NCBI GenBank assembly: GCA_025529335.1
Contig: JAMYHX010000107.1
Coordinates: 1-64,000 of the forward strand
DNA: 64,000 nt
Direction of reading: 5' to 3'
From: Rhizopus sp. PT2906
Taxonomy: Eukaryota > Mucoromycota > Mucoromycetes > Mucorales > Rhizopodaceae
Position 1 is the first letter of the stretch. Every line of letters begins with the position of its first letter. The notes beneath the pieces are model-generated. The model was not told the origin of the DNA and did not search any database. It worked only from the letters and a program-made list of their open reading frames with translations. Of the stretch, positions 23,517-34,200 are shown one piece after another. The position numbers and the translations under genes are program-made.

Positions 23517-25776
23517 AAAGAAATTTTATTTGTATATAAAAATATGTTCTTGTGAAAAAAAAAAGGGAAATAGAGAAGAGTCGAACAGTATACGTTGTAG
23601 TGTCTCAAGTATATGCCCAATTCAACAATAGTCAAACGGGAAAGATCCATAGGATGCAAGAGGAATTCGCTTTTTTATATTCTGCGGACTATGAATAATC
23701 TGAAGACCTCCTGATGTTGGTGACTAAAGTGATCAAAGGTGATCAAATACGACTGATGTGACCGTCAAAATCGAGTACAACGTTCAACTATATCAGGATC
23801 CTTAGTTCCCTCAATAAAGTTGAAAATAGACAGAGAGTTTGACAGACAGTGGAGAGTAATGAGTTGAATGGCAGCCAAGAGGAAGATAACATCGATAACC
23901 ATTAAGGTAACATTGTAGGACACGCGAAGAAATCTCTAACTATGAATGATAATAGAATTGTACTTCTTGAATCAATGTGCAACAGGTTGAAGGGAATATC
24001 ATTCATGGATAAAACATTTGCATCAAATGTAGTAAAGCAAATGATCCATCCTATGAGAAGGACATGACAGTGAATCATTGACCAAACTGAATGCAACCGG
24101 CGATACACAAGGTGGATAAAATCACTAAATAATTGACTTCATTAAAATTTCTTAGACATACATTAGTATATTCCTAATAAGCAAATAGTTTGTCTTGTTT
24201 CTCTCGACCATGCTGACTTGACAACAAACATAGATGATCAAAGTCAATCCTTACTGTAACATGAAACAGCAAGGGTACAAACACTTGTCAAAATACAATT
24301 TAAATAGAAATAGCCATAAAAACAAAAAATGACCTTATTTTAGGTTATCGTTTTAGTTAGATTAGCAAGCACCTTTTTCAAAATGAGGTTCATGGAAATA
24401 GTTCTCTAAAAAAGTTCAAAAGGAGTTGGCGCTTGTGTTACTCCAGTAGCCATGCAATGCAACTAGTTATTATTTAGCCTCATCCAGATGCTAGTATCTG
24501 TTACCATGACATCAAATATATTTACTAGTATTTATTAGATGTTAATAGACAAGGTAGGATTTATTAGGATTTATTCTAAAGGATAAAAGGACACGGAACG
24601 AAGCAAGCTTAAAAAACATGAAACACTAAATTTAAATACAGATCACTTTTCATTGGCTCATTGCCAAAAATAAGGAGGGAGAAAAAAAGGATAAATAGAG
24701 GACAAGACAAAAACAATGAGTCTCATCTCTTTTCTTCTTTTATTATTTTTATCCTTTGTCCTTTTTGATCCTTTATCTTTAGGCAATGTTGTCTGAAGCA
24801 AAGAGTAGCAAAACTTGTATAAATTCTATATTCTCTCTTTGTTGCTTACTTCTCTAAAAATGATTGAATCAAAAGGAAGTTCTTTAGGGTAAGTATCTTA
24901 TAAATGATTACAAGGATTAAAGAAGAAAAATATGACAGACACTTTATGGTTTCCATGATGACCTTTTGGGGGCTTGCTCTCTCTTGTGTTATCATATCGC
25001 CATTTAAGTGCTGGATGATATAAAAAACACGCGATGAGCAATCATTTATAAACCCCCCTTTTATTGTTGCTATGGTTATTTAAATTCTGTACATGAATAA
25101 ATATTATCTTTTTTTAAAATAATAACGCGTTTTTTTTTGTTGCTTCACTTTTATGGAGCGTATTTAAGACATTTTTGCATTCATTAAATGCCTGACATTG
25201 TCTATTATCTGAGATTGAGCCATGAGATATGAGAAATACGTGGGCTATGTAAACATGACAACGGGGTCATGATATGTAATACAGCGTTCACTTTCACGGA
25301 GAGATGGAGGCGTTTGCGCTTACTTTAAGCACCGGCTGTTGTCAGCGTCTTTCGAAAGGCTAAAAGTTAACTAGTGTTATTTAAAGCAACGGATTTCATG
25401 AGATAAAAATAGAATATAAGAAGTTGTCGATAAAAACAAAACTTAATAACATTGCATTTGACGTAGTTATTAAGTTCTTTGAGACTATGAAGTAACCGAT
25501 GTTACTTATTTACCTGAACTATAAAATCTTTACCTTTATTTTTATCCTTTATGCACATCAATAATCTAAACCTTCATAATGCATTCTTCTAGAAAGGGTA
25601 AATGCAACAGCATAGATTGCACTTTCTGTGAGGATACGATCACTTTTGAAACGAACAGCAGCTTAGAAAGTAATGGAATGTCGTTCAAGACTGTAAGGTC
25701 TAATGGGCCATCTGATGAACCAGGTATGTTTTGTGTAATTTTTTGAAAGACAAACCATGTTTCTTTAAAAGAGAGG
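23517..25776. other. 2.3 kb intergenic region
   Basis: No gene is supported. It holds the CTP synthase promoter and the 3' side of the RabGGTase gene. A short direct repeat of GGATTTATTA occurs near 24557-24575. Short minus-strand frames here look like chance. Confidence 0.55.
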
Positions 25777-27564
25777 TTAATTAGACTGTTTAAAAGGCAA
25801 AGATAGTGTTGTAAGCTTACTTTGATCCTCATATCTATTTCTCCTATCTTTATCCAAGTCTTTTAATGTATCTAATATAGAGATAATCTCTTCATATATC
25901 TCATTCTTGTTCACATCGTTCGCTCTTAAGCAAAGCTGGCTCAAGAAATGAACTAGTGTCTGCAGTGCCCCTGACAGTTTGCATTAGACATCAAGATGCT
26001 CATAGAATATCACTACTTACATGCGCTTGTTGGCTCTATCTCTAACAACTCGCGAACTGTATCGATCTCTTCTCTTAGTAACTGAACTTTATCTAGAGTA
26101 AACCAATCGGACTGAGCTTCTATAGTGGGATCCTTATACATTCTAGCAAATGAAGGTGTCCAAGCGCTTTTCTCCAATGTAGATACTAATGTGCTCATAC
26201 TCTCACAGATAGCTAAATGCTAAGAATGAGTATCTCTTATTTATGATGTTGAAGATGTATGTGTATATATATATACCTTTGTCTTTTTCAACTGACTGTA
26301 TTTGTATATCCCACGACTTATCAAGAGCACGTCTGCCACTGCTACTAGGAAGGATACTGCTTGAAGAAATCGACACACGATCAACTACCAAGTCATCTTC
26401 AGAAAGAACATATATCCAGATTGAAGCACTGTCCTTTCGTTTGTTTTTTTCCGGTATAGGATAAAGGTTGCCATCCAAAAGATCGCCTTGTTCCTTTAGC
26501 ACGCTTGGCTTTTGTGTTAGGCGAACTATATCATTAAATGCCAAAATCACAAAACGTGTATCTTTCAAGTGGTATGCACCTAATAATTCCACAGGCTCTG
26601 GAGCATTACCTAATATCCACCAATAATATAACCATGCTGATTGATCATCTGGGTCTGTATATATAGCATTTTTGACAAGATCCAATTCTATTAGAGAGTA
26701 TATGCATTAATATATCTTTTTTTTTAGCTCTTTTCGGGCCCTTTACCTCTTCTTGCTATCTCATTCTTTTCTTCGGCTCTCTTTGGAGCAACAATCTCTG
26801 GTAGTAGTTTTGATCTCTGATGCCAGCTTGAATAGTTGCTGAAACTTTGATTGATTTTCTTGGTTGTAAAGTCATATTCAGACACGGCTAATTTGTAAAC
26901 GTCTTCGTTGCTGTTATTTATCTTTCTTAAATGACTAAGAACATATCGTCTATAGTCCCATCCATGAACTAGATTTTATATGAGTATATTTTCCCTATTT
27001 TATAACTTCTTGTTTACTTACAATTACGTGCATCTAAAGAAAGCATTTTATCTACCAAAGCAAGCTCGTTATCCCAGTCAGGATGTGGCATATTCTGCAA
27101 ACACCAAAAACGATGGTTCCATAACCAGTAAGACTTGGGATTTAATTTGATAAGCTGCATGAATAACATAAGCTCCTTCTGGAATACTTTTTGATTCTCT
27201 TCTTCTTCGTCAGGTTTGAGTATAGAGTTCAACAAGACTTGCCGACGGTAATTCCAAATGGTATAAAAGTCAGGATTCCAGTTTACAATCTTGGTTGTTA
27301 AATTGAACGTTTCCTGGTCATATATTTTGTCCTTCATCTACATTCAACATGATGAGTATATACGTTCTTTGTATGGCTAAATTATACCCTTTGTTGACAT
27401 TGCTTGACAAGTTCGTTGTACTCTGTTATCTTTCCTGCTTCCTTTTCCTTTCGGATTTTCAAGAGCTCTTCGGTCGTTCGCTCGCGTTTTCTTCCATGCT
27501 ATGCAAAACTTATTTTTAGAACTGGTGATTATCTTGCTTAAATTGCTTTTACCACATCTCCCAT
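25777..27564 (-). CDS. BET4: Geranylgeranyl transferase type II (RabGGTase) alpha subunit
   Basis: With the beta subunit and Rab escort protein it attaches geranylgeranyl groups to Rab C-terminal cysteines. The start uses a 12-base first exon (MGDV) joined to HGRKRERTTEELLKIRKEKE, the typical beginning of the family. Prenyltransferase alpha repeats follow: NPDFYTIWNYRR, NPKSYWLWNHRFWCL, FHGWDYRRYV, NYSSWHQRS and DDQSAWLYYWWIL. The C-terminal part is helical and ends RNRYEDQ plus about 13 residues; a GTAAGC there would lead straight to a stop if spliced, so I read through it. There is no leucine-rich repeat domain, as is usual in fungi. A likely client, Rab7, is encoded at 42791-43576. Confidence 0.92.
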
Positions 27565-28877
27565 TGCTAAAAATTAACAAAAGAATAATAAAAAGTAAAT
27601 CAGTAAAGAGCATCCTAATAATTTAACTTCCGACTGTTATCCTTGATCAGGGACTGAGGCAACATAATTTACTAGTTTAGTAATCTTTGACCTTCGTCTT
27701 TTTATATTTAATCGTGTAAATGGGGCACACTCGGGCTAAAGGCAATAGATAATTTGCTGTCATAAGTCAAAGGCAATGTTTTCATTTATCATCAACCTAG
27801 GATAGACTGACACGCCATTCAAGGTTGCGTGCTTGTATGTATTACTTGAATATCAAACTCTGACACTTTATCATTACTAATACAGCTGTGAAAAAGCAAG
27901 TCTTTCACTACCTTCAGTAATACACAAGATAATTGTAGAAAAGGTTAAACAAAGAAATAGATATCTTTAACTGTTTAAAACCATAGAACTAGAGATAAAA
28001 ATTACAGATGAGCTCACCAAAGAAAACGACGATTATGAAATTGCGACAAGCTGCTGCCTACATACATTATTTTGCGTCGCTGGCTCTGTTAGATGCGGTA
28101 AATACGTTCTCATTAGCCGTAATCCATCAAAATAAGACTGACAACATATATCATGGTAACCATAAAAGAAAGCTGTAAGTCGCTTCGCTACGTTATAATT
28201 CAACTAGCTTATTATATTATTGTAGCCAACAAATTTATAATATGAACATTTTATTTTATGCTAGCACTAGATATCTCTAGATTATCTCTAGGGATTTCTA
28301 TACAACTGTTTATTGAAACTCCTCGTAAAAAAGTTCTAAAATGACATAATATCTTGAATATGGACTATCGTGTCTTCCATGGTGAGGTCGTCGCTCGCGC
28401 AAGACTACTGCTCTGCCGTATCCATCGCGAGAATATGCTCTTAATTTAGGTTATATCTTTATGTTCTTCAAGTTCCTTTATACATTCATATCAGTTCTCT
28501 CACCATTATTTATCAATCCTTTCACTATCATTTTTTTAGTATAGATTGTATATTATTAGTGTAGTTACGTGCACGTATTAAATAAACACATTTTACACAA
28601 AAAAAATGAGATAGCTTGTTTGAAAGTATAGTAAAACCACAGCTTTTTAACTCTTAAATACAAAAAAAAAGATTGTGAATTCATACATGACAAGGAGTAC
28701 CAATGACTACGCCTTATAAATCAACTACCATCAAATGGTCCTAACAGTAGTCTTCTTTTACATCGTCAAATATATCTTTGAATCAAGTGGGGTAACTCAG
28801 CAAAATACCACTGGTATTTGCATTTGAAAAAAAATTACTTTGCTTAGCGGTGCTCTCGACTAGCGATTTCACCCTGA
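27565..28877. other. 1.3 kb intergenic region
   Basis: No gene is supported. It includes the BET4 promoter. A less AT-rich patch near 28378-28440 shows no recognisable RNA or protein. Confidence 0.5.
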
Positions 28878-29340
28878 AGTTCTTCAAAAACCAAAAGGAT
28901 AATTAGGGACGTAAAGCTCACAATCGCCCTTTCTCATAAATTATGTTGGAGAGAAACTCACAAAAATCATTTCAATGAGGGTGATACAACAAAGATGTCC
29001 TTGATCGTATTCGGGGATGGTATGAAAGGAAGTGCCCATGTGAGGTTTAGAGGAAGAAGAGTAGGGGCTTCCGAGATGATTTACAAGAATCTCAAAAAGC
29101 GTGAAAAACAAGGGGAACTATTAGTACTGGACATTAATGAGTTCAGGACATTATCTGGTAGGTATCTTTGCAAATGTTGTGAGCCTTAATTATTTCTTTT
29201 TAATTAGGCTTGCTGTGATTGCCACCAAGGAAATTTAAGACACCATACAGTCCAAGAACGTACGTTTTACAATATATTGATCTGGAATCAAGACGTGGTT
29301 GTCTCTCGCTTCGGTGAGGGCTTAAAGATTCTTACAGGTA
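28878..29340 (+). pseudogene. Degenerate TnpB/Fanzor-like transposase C-terminal fragment
   Basis: An open frame from about 28878 (ATG at 28995) reads SLIVFGDGMKGSAHVRFRGR, then LVLDINEFRTLS. After an intron-like gap (3' splice site at 29207) it continues CCDCHQGNLRHHT and ILIWNQDVVVSRF. In TnpB/Fanzor-type proteins the order is VFGxG...RG, DEFRTS, a CxxC zinc ribbon and WNRDVNASRN, whose Asp is the third RuvC catalytic residue. The order and spacing match. The second zinc-ribbon Cys pair is missing, the splice phase does not restore one frame, and no N-terminal part precedes it. I read it as a dead remnant; no end repeats were found. Confidence 0.5.
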
Positions 29341-31211
29341 AACATCACTTTGGTCATCACAGCATGTCTAAACTAATATCTTTTTGTTTCAATTTTATTT
29401 TTATTTCGTTTAAAAAGGGTAAGTAAAGCATTTAAAAAATAATTTTGATTCGTCTGACATCGTCTAATTTTAGAGTAAAATCCTGTAATTGAGGCATGAG
29501 GTTCAATTTTTAAGGGCGTACCAGACACAGTCTGCTTGTCTGTAACCTGTTTAAGTGTTCAATTGACAACAATGGAATTTCTTTACATGCGTGTTTATAC
29601 ATGTGTGTATGCAAAACATGTTTGATGTGATATCTTATTGGCCGATTATTCGATAAATAAAGATGACTTTTCTCTATTTCAATGGTTAAAATATATACGG
29701 AGGGAACGCAGGTTACTTAAGTTTGGTTGGTGAGAGAAATATAGTGACAAAAACAGCTTTGAATATATTTGCCTCTTCCAATTTATCAGATATTTTTGCA
29801 AGGCTTGGTAACACACAAATCTAATAAATAGCACAGTGCTTCGGAATACAATAAAAAACACGACCATGACACCAGCCTTTTTTTGATAAATACGATGTTG
29901 TGTACCACTTCTAATCAACAGCCTGGTGCATACCAGATCAGCAAACGAATCCGAAAAGCTCAGTTATTGACCTGATTGCAAATGAGTCACTTGATAATTA
30001 AACTGATGATAGATGGAGAAAATTGTATATTGTATAGTGTGGTTAGTTAAGACGTATTTAATATATATATATATAACATCTATTCAATGGTACATCGATG
30101 AGGTGACACTCACCAATGACAACGTTCAAAGCATTACAAGATAAACCATACCTCAGTCAGACCCTTGGCAAAACCGTGTTTATTCATATTGTGAATAACA
30201 CTTGCATCTGCAAGAAAAGCTTACAGTATCTCGATACTTTGTTCAAATATCCTTGTGTAGTACATGTTCATTGATACTTTTATTTATTATTAATGAAAGA
30301 GGATGAGGGGCAAACGCGGTGTAACTCTGACTGGGTATGTCGCATATAATATATGAGCAGACCCTTTACAAAAGTGACAGCTTCTTTTGTATATAAGAAT
30401 ACAAAAGGAAGCTCCATGTATTGCTTTCATAGTTCCACTTATGATACTGCAACAAAACCTGTTTATTTTTATCTTTATTTGGTAAATGCGAAGTTTTTAG
30501 CCACTGAAAGGCTTATTTACACCGCATCTTAAATCACACACTCCCTTTTGAATAATGTAACTTTTTCATGGACTGAAATGGTAAATTGTAAAGAATGTAT
30601 ACTTTCATATTGCAATGTATTCATTATTTGGAAACATAGTATAAAAACGGAAGGTGGTGCATATCATCTTTCGGCAATTACCAGTAAAATAACAAACCCT
30701 TTTGTGTCAAAATGCAAAAGACGAATACCGATAGGCCAAGTTGTGGTAAAAAAAGACATTTATATAACATAACTGTACATGGACAAAGGAGTTCCATGAG
30801 AAAAAGGAAATGTTGTACGCCTTGGACCGGGAACTAGGTTTTATTACAAACTGATCCAGACCCTTGTATTAGAACTTGGTTTCCTTGTAACTATTATATC
30901 TTATCTGAACTATAACATTTTCATTCCAAAGATTGGTTGCTCGACAATGTGTAGAAATAACGAAAAAGAAAAGGAATACAGGCTGCTAGGTAACACACTC
31001 ATTGATCTTCACTGCAATGCAATCTATCCATCATGACAGATTAAGCTTCAGCGCCAATAACAAATACAGTAATCCATCCGTCAATCTTCCGTATATGTTA
31101 CACGGATATCTTGCACTCTCCAAAATACCATTGCTGTACATTAAACTATTGTTGCGCCTTCTTTCTCCTTTTTTCGCTTTTTTTTTTTTATCTTTTACCA
31201 AGCTTAAACAT
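29341..31211. other. 1.9 kb intergenic region
   Basis: No gene is supported. It holds a TA microsatellite at about 30060-30074 and a hairpin at 30379-30413. The final part should be the RhoGEF promoter. A frame open from 31002 upstream of the chosen RhoGEF start is hydrophobic and was not taken as coding. Confidence 0.5.
30379..30413. repeat. Near-perfect hairpin
   Basis: The arm at 30379-30392 (AGCTTCTTTTGTAT) pairs with 30399-30413 with one bulge, around a 6-base loop. It could form an RNA stem or be a decayed element end. Confidence 0.6.
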
Positions 31212-32497
31212 ATGCCATTTGAAAACCTTGTCAGTAAAAGAAAAAAATTACTTCGATTCTCTCTACGAGAAAAAATAAATAGAAAAGTCTCATCATTCAG
31301 TACGAGTAACCTCTCCATCAGTAGTAGAAACTCGCGTCAATCACAAGAAGAACCAACAAAGAAAAATGATCGACGGAATTCGCCCAGACTCAGACCAATT
31401 TCCCAATTTTTTTTCTCCAGAGATGAAGAGGACAGCCTAGAAGAGTGTCCTGAGTTTAGCAGGAGCAGTAGTTCGACTAGTACATATTCTTTACAAACTC
31501 CAGTCACTCCTTCTCGAGCCAGCAGTAGAAAAAGAATGTCTGCCATCATCACATCTTCGGACGGATCAAGAGAAGATGTTCGCGCGGCAATATCTATATG
31601 GAAAGAGAGAGTGAGCGAACTATCAGCATGTGAGTGCGGACAAAGTGACTGTTTGAGCAGATTCCTTCTTGAACTCAATCTAGCTGTGAGTAATATATGA
31701 TTGATTAATACATAAATATTAATCTATATCACAGAAGGACCGACCAGAGATGCAAAAACAAAGATTCAGCAAAAGCCCATCTACAAAAGATACAAGCATG
31801 AAAAAGTTTATACTCAATGAACTTTTGGAAACAGAAAGATCATATAATCAATTACTTCATCTAATTCAATCAGTAAATATTTTCTCAACATAGAATGTAA
31901 CAAAGAACTTATAATTACTACATATAGAAATACATGCAACCCATGATTCAAGAAGCATCAAGATCTAAATATTCATTAGTCAAATCATCAGACATTCCAT
32001 TACTATTTTCACATTTGCCAGAATTATTACAATTATCAAACAAATTATTAGCACAATTCAATGAAAAACCAAATCAAATAGGACAAGTCTTTAAAGACGT
32101 TGACTCTGAATTTGTTGTATTTTTAAAATATGCCATACATTATAAAACCAATATGAAGTCAATTAGAAAAGCATGTAAAAATTCATTATTTATAAGAATC
32201 GACCAAGTAAGTACTTCATAAGCATGTATGCAAGTATTGACAGCATAAGTATAGGAAATTCTTGCTAGTAGAGATACCAACAGATTAGGCATGTCAGATT
32301 ATCTAATTGCGCCTATTCAGCGTATACCAAGATATTGTTTACTGATAAAAGGTACCCTTCTTTTATTAAGCAACCATGACATTAACTTGTAAAAAAAAAT
32401 AGACCTTTTAAAATATACTCAACCACCAGACATACACTTGGAAAATGCACTAAAGGCAATGACAGGTTTAGTCACTGCGATGGATAATATTACATAA
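31212..32497 (+). CDS. DH-domain Rho guanine-nucleotide exchange factor (no PH domain seen)
   Basis: Exons 31212-31685, 31735-31872, 31928-32206, 32255-32351 and 32403-32497 join in phase to give 360 residues. The first 160 residues are basic and Ser-rich. The DH domain begins FILNELLETERSYNQLL (conserved region 1) and includes YLIAPIQRIPRYCLLIKDL (conserved region 3). The protein ends about 25 residues after CR3 (MDNIT), where most RhoGEFs continue into a PH domain. It should activate a Rho or Cdc42-type GTPase. I chose the ATG at 31212 because the upstream part of the frame is hydrophobic and unlike the rest; 31002 is the alternative. The stop codon lies 6 bases from that of the convergent epimerase gene. 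Confidence 0.85.
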
Positions 32498-32503
32498 CAT
32501 GGT

Positions 32504-33912
32504 TTATTGGATATCTTGTTTAGGCCAAACATGTAAATTTTTAAATTCATCCATAATTTCAATTAAATTATCATCTGTCAAGTATGGCACTTGATAGCTG
32601 AATCCTGTCTCTCTTTCTATTTTACTTCCATCTATGCAAAGTGAATGGTTATAAAGTAATTCCTTGTCCAAGTAGGGCGATAAAGGCGTCGAACTAATGC
32701 CGTTCTTGCTTAAAAGCTCACCCCAAGGTGCCAAGTGTTTTTCATTAACTATCTCTACTACTGCATTCAAATCAAGCTATAGAGACGAATGAGCATATGT
32801 ATCACCTCATATATTGTATATACCTTGGCCATGGCTGAGATAGCATGACTATGATAACCAGTGTCAATGTTGAAAATACTTGAAATATGTTGATTAATTA
32901 TTCCTTGATCTGTTCCCTCATTTTAATATTACAAATCTAGTTATTAAATAAAGTATTACCTGTATCTTGTTTATCTGCCAAATTAAAGACCACAGTCTCA
33001 CCTTCTTTCTGCTGATCAAAGTACCATTGGGTCAAGTGCCAGCTGGCTCTGGCCACATCCCGAACATGAACCGTATTGAGTTTGAGATCTTTAGACCAAA
33101 GACATTTCATTTCCTCATTCAAGTATTTATACACTCTGCCAATGATCAAACGAGGTGCTATTATCGAGACATTAGAAGAAAGAAAACATCCAATAATTAG
33201 GACTTACTTAATCCCGTCAGAGCCCCAGGCCCATACACAATAGCTGGGCGAAGGATGATAAGATTTAGACTAACTACACGTGTTAGAATCTTGCCATGTG
33301 CATGAATAATGCCCGTACCCTTCAATAGATGACAATGCCTGTTCCGCTTCATATTTGTGTTTGCCAATAATTGTCCAAGGTTCGATTCGCGACTGTTCAT
33401 TGGATGGACTCTAAAATAACAAGGTCAGTCGACGCTCTGTGTGAATATAACAATCTTACGGAGCTATGCTCATAGACTTCAGCTGTTGACATCTCGACAA
33501 ACAATTTGACGTTACGCTTGGCTGCTTCTTTAGCACAGTTAACAGACAAGTTGTAAATACGGTCATGATAAATTTCTGGTACTTGGGAATATTTCGTTTC
33601 CCCAGCAAAATTGAACACATAGTCAAACTCGATATCCTCAAAACAAGAAGCGATGGAAGCTATTCCCCGAGTTAAAAACAAGCTTGTTTTTAAAGAATAT
33701 AAAGTACCTGGATTGATGAGGTTGCATTGCTTGTATTCGACATGTTTGAAATCTTGTTTAAACTGTTCAGATAAATAAGCCGTTTGAGGCAAGACTTTAT
33801 CAGCGACACGTATGTGGCCTGCCAACTGATGTTCTAATAAATAATGGATAAAATGGCGTCCAATAAATCCAACGCCACCTAATATTAACACGTTTGGTTT
33901 CTCGTTTGTCAT
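32504..33912 (-). CDS. NAD-dependent epimerase/dehydratase-type extended SDR, probably without the catalytic tyrosine
   Basis: Starts MTNEKPNVLILGGVGFIGRH, the NAD(P)-binding GxxGxxG loop of extended SDRs. It continues DYVFNFAGETKYSQVPEIY, LFVEMSTAEVYE (conserved Ser/Thr) and ILRPAIVYGPGA, then HVRDVARASW. The position of the usual YxxxK reads IIGKHKYEAE, so Lys is kept but Tyr is replaced by Ile. At least five exons were joined by phase (for example NPA|SIASCFE). Substrate unknown. Fungal relatives of this shape are mostly uncharacterised, so the function could be a non-classical reductase/epimerase or a binding role. The start codon is 288 bases from the divergent chitin synthase. Confidence 0.8.
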
Positions 33913-34200
33913 TTTTATACAGGAGAAAAAAAAAAAGCAAAGAAAATAAGCTCGTGTTACTATATTTTATCAGCAAAGTTGGACATATTCCGCCCATCTG
34001 ACATGCTCTCTCTCTTCCCCTCCCCCCTTAATTATTTAAGAGATAGAGAGAGAGATGATGAATATCTTGTTCTTATTGGACATACTCTGTAAATCCGTTT
34101 GGTACCACCATCCGTTATATATAAATTTGTTTGTCCTTCCTCTTTTTTCTCTTTTCTTTCAATTTCTTTCAATTTCTTTCAATTTCTTAAAGGGGTACAC
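33913..34200. promoter_or_regulatory. Divergent promoter of the SDR gene and chitin synthase, with a 10-base tandem repeat
   Basis: A 288-base gap between divergent start codons. On the chitin synthase side the leader contains GA/CT-rich stretches and the decamer AATTTCTTTC about three times in a row (34155-34188), ending 12 bases before the ATG. The role as a shared promoter is inferred from layout. Confidence 0.5.

Noticed and set aside
22164..23631. Several plus-strand frames inside the CTP synthase gene
   Set aside because: They are shadows of a 570-codon, clearly identified gene on the other strand.
28378..28440. Less AT-rich patch as a tRNA or other RNA gene
   Set aside because: No cloverleaf and no B-box (GGTTCGANTCC) could be found; no tRNA was recognised anywhere in the window by eye.
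29679..29918. Minus-strand 79-codon frame as a gene
   Set aside because: Hydrophobic, AT-driven composition with no splice partners or recognisable motif.
31002..31211. Upstream ATG as the RhoGEF start
   Set aside because: The extra 70 residues are hydrophobic and AT-driven, unlike the basic Ser-rich region that follows.
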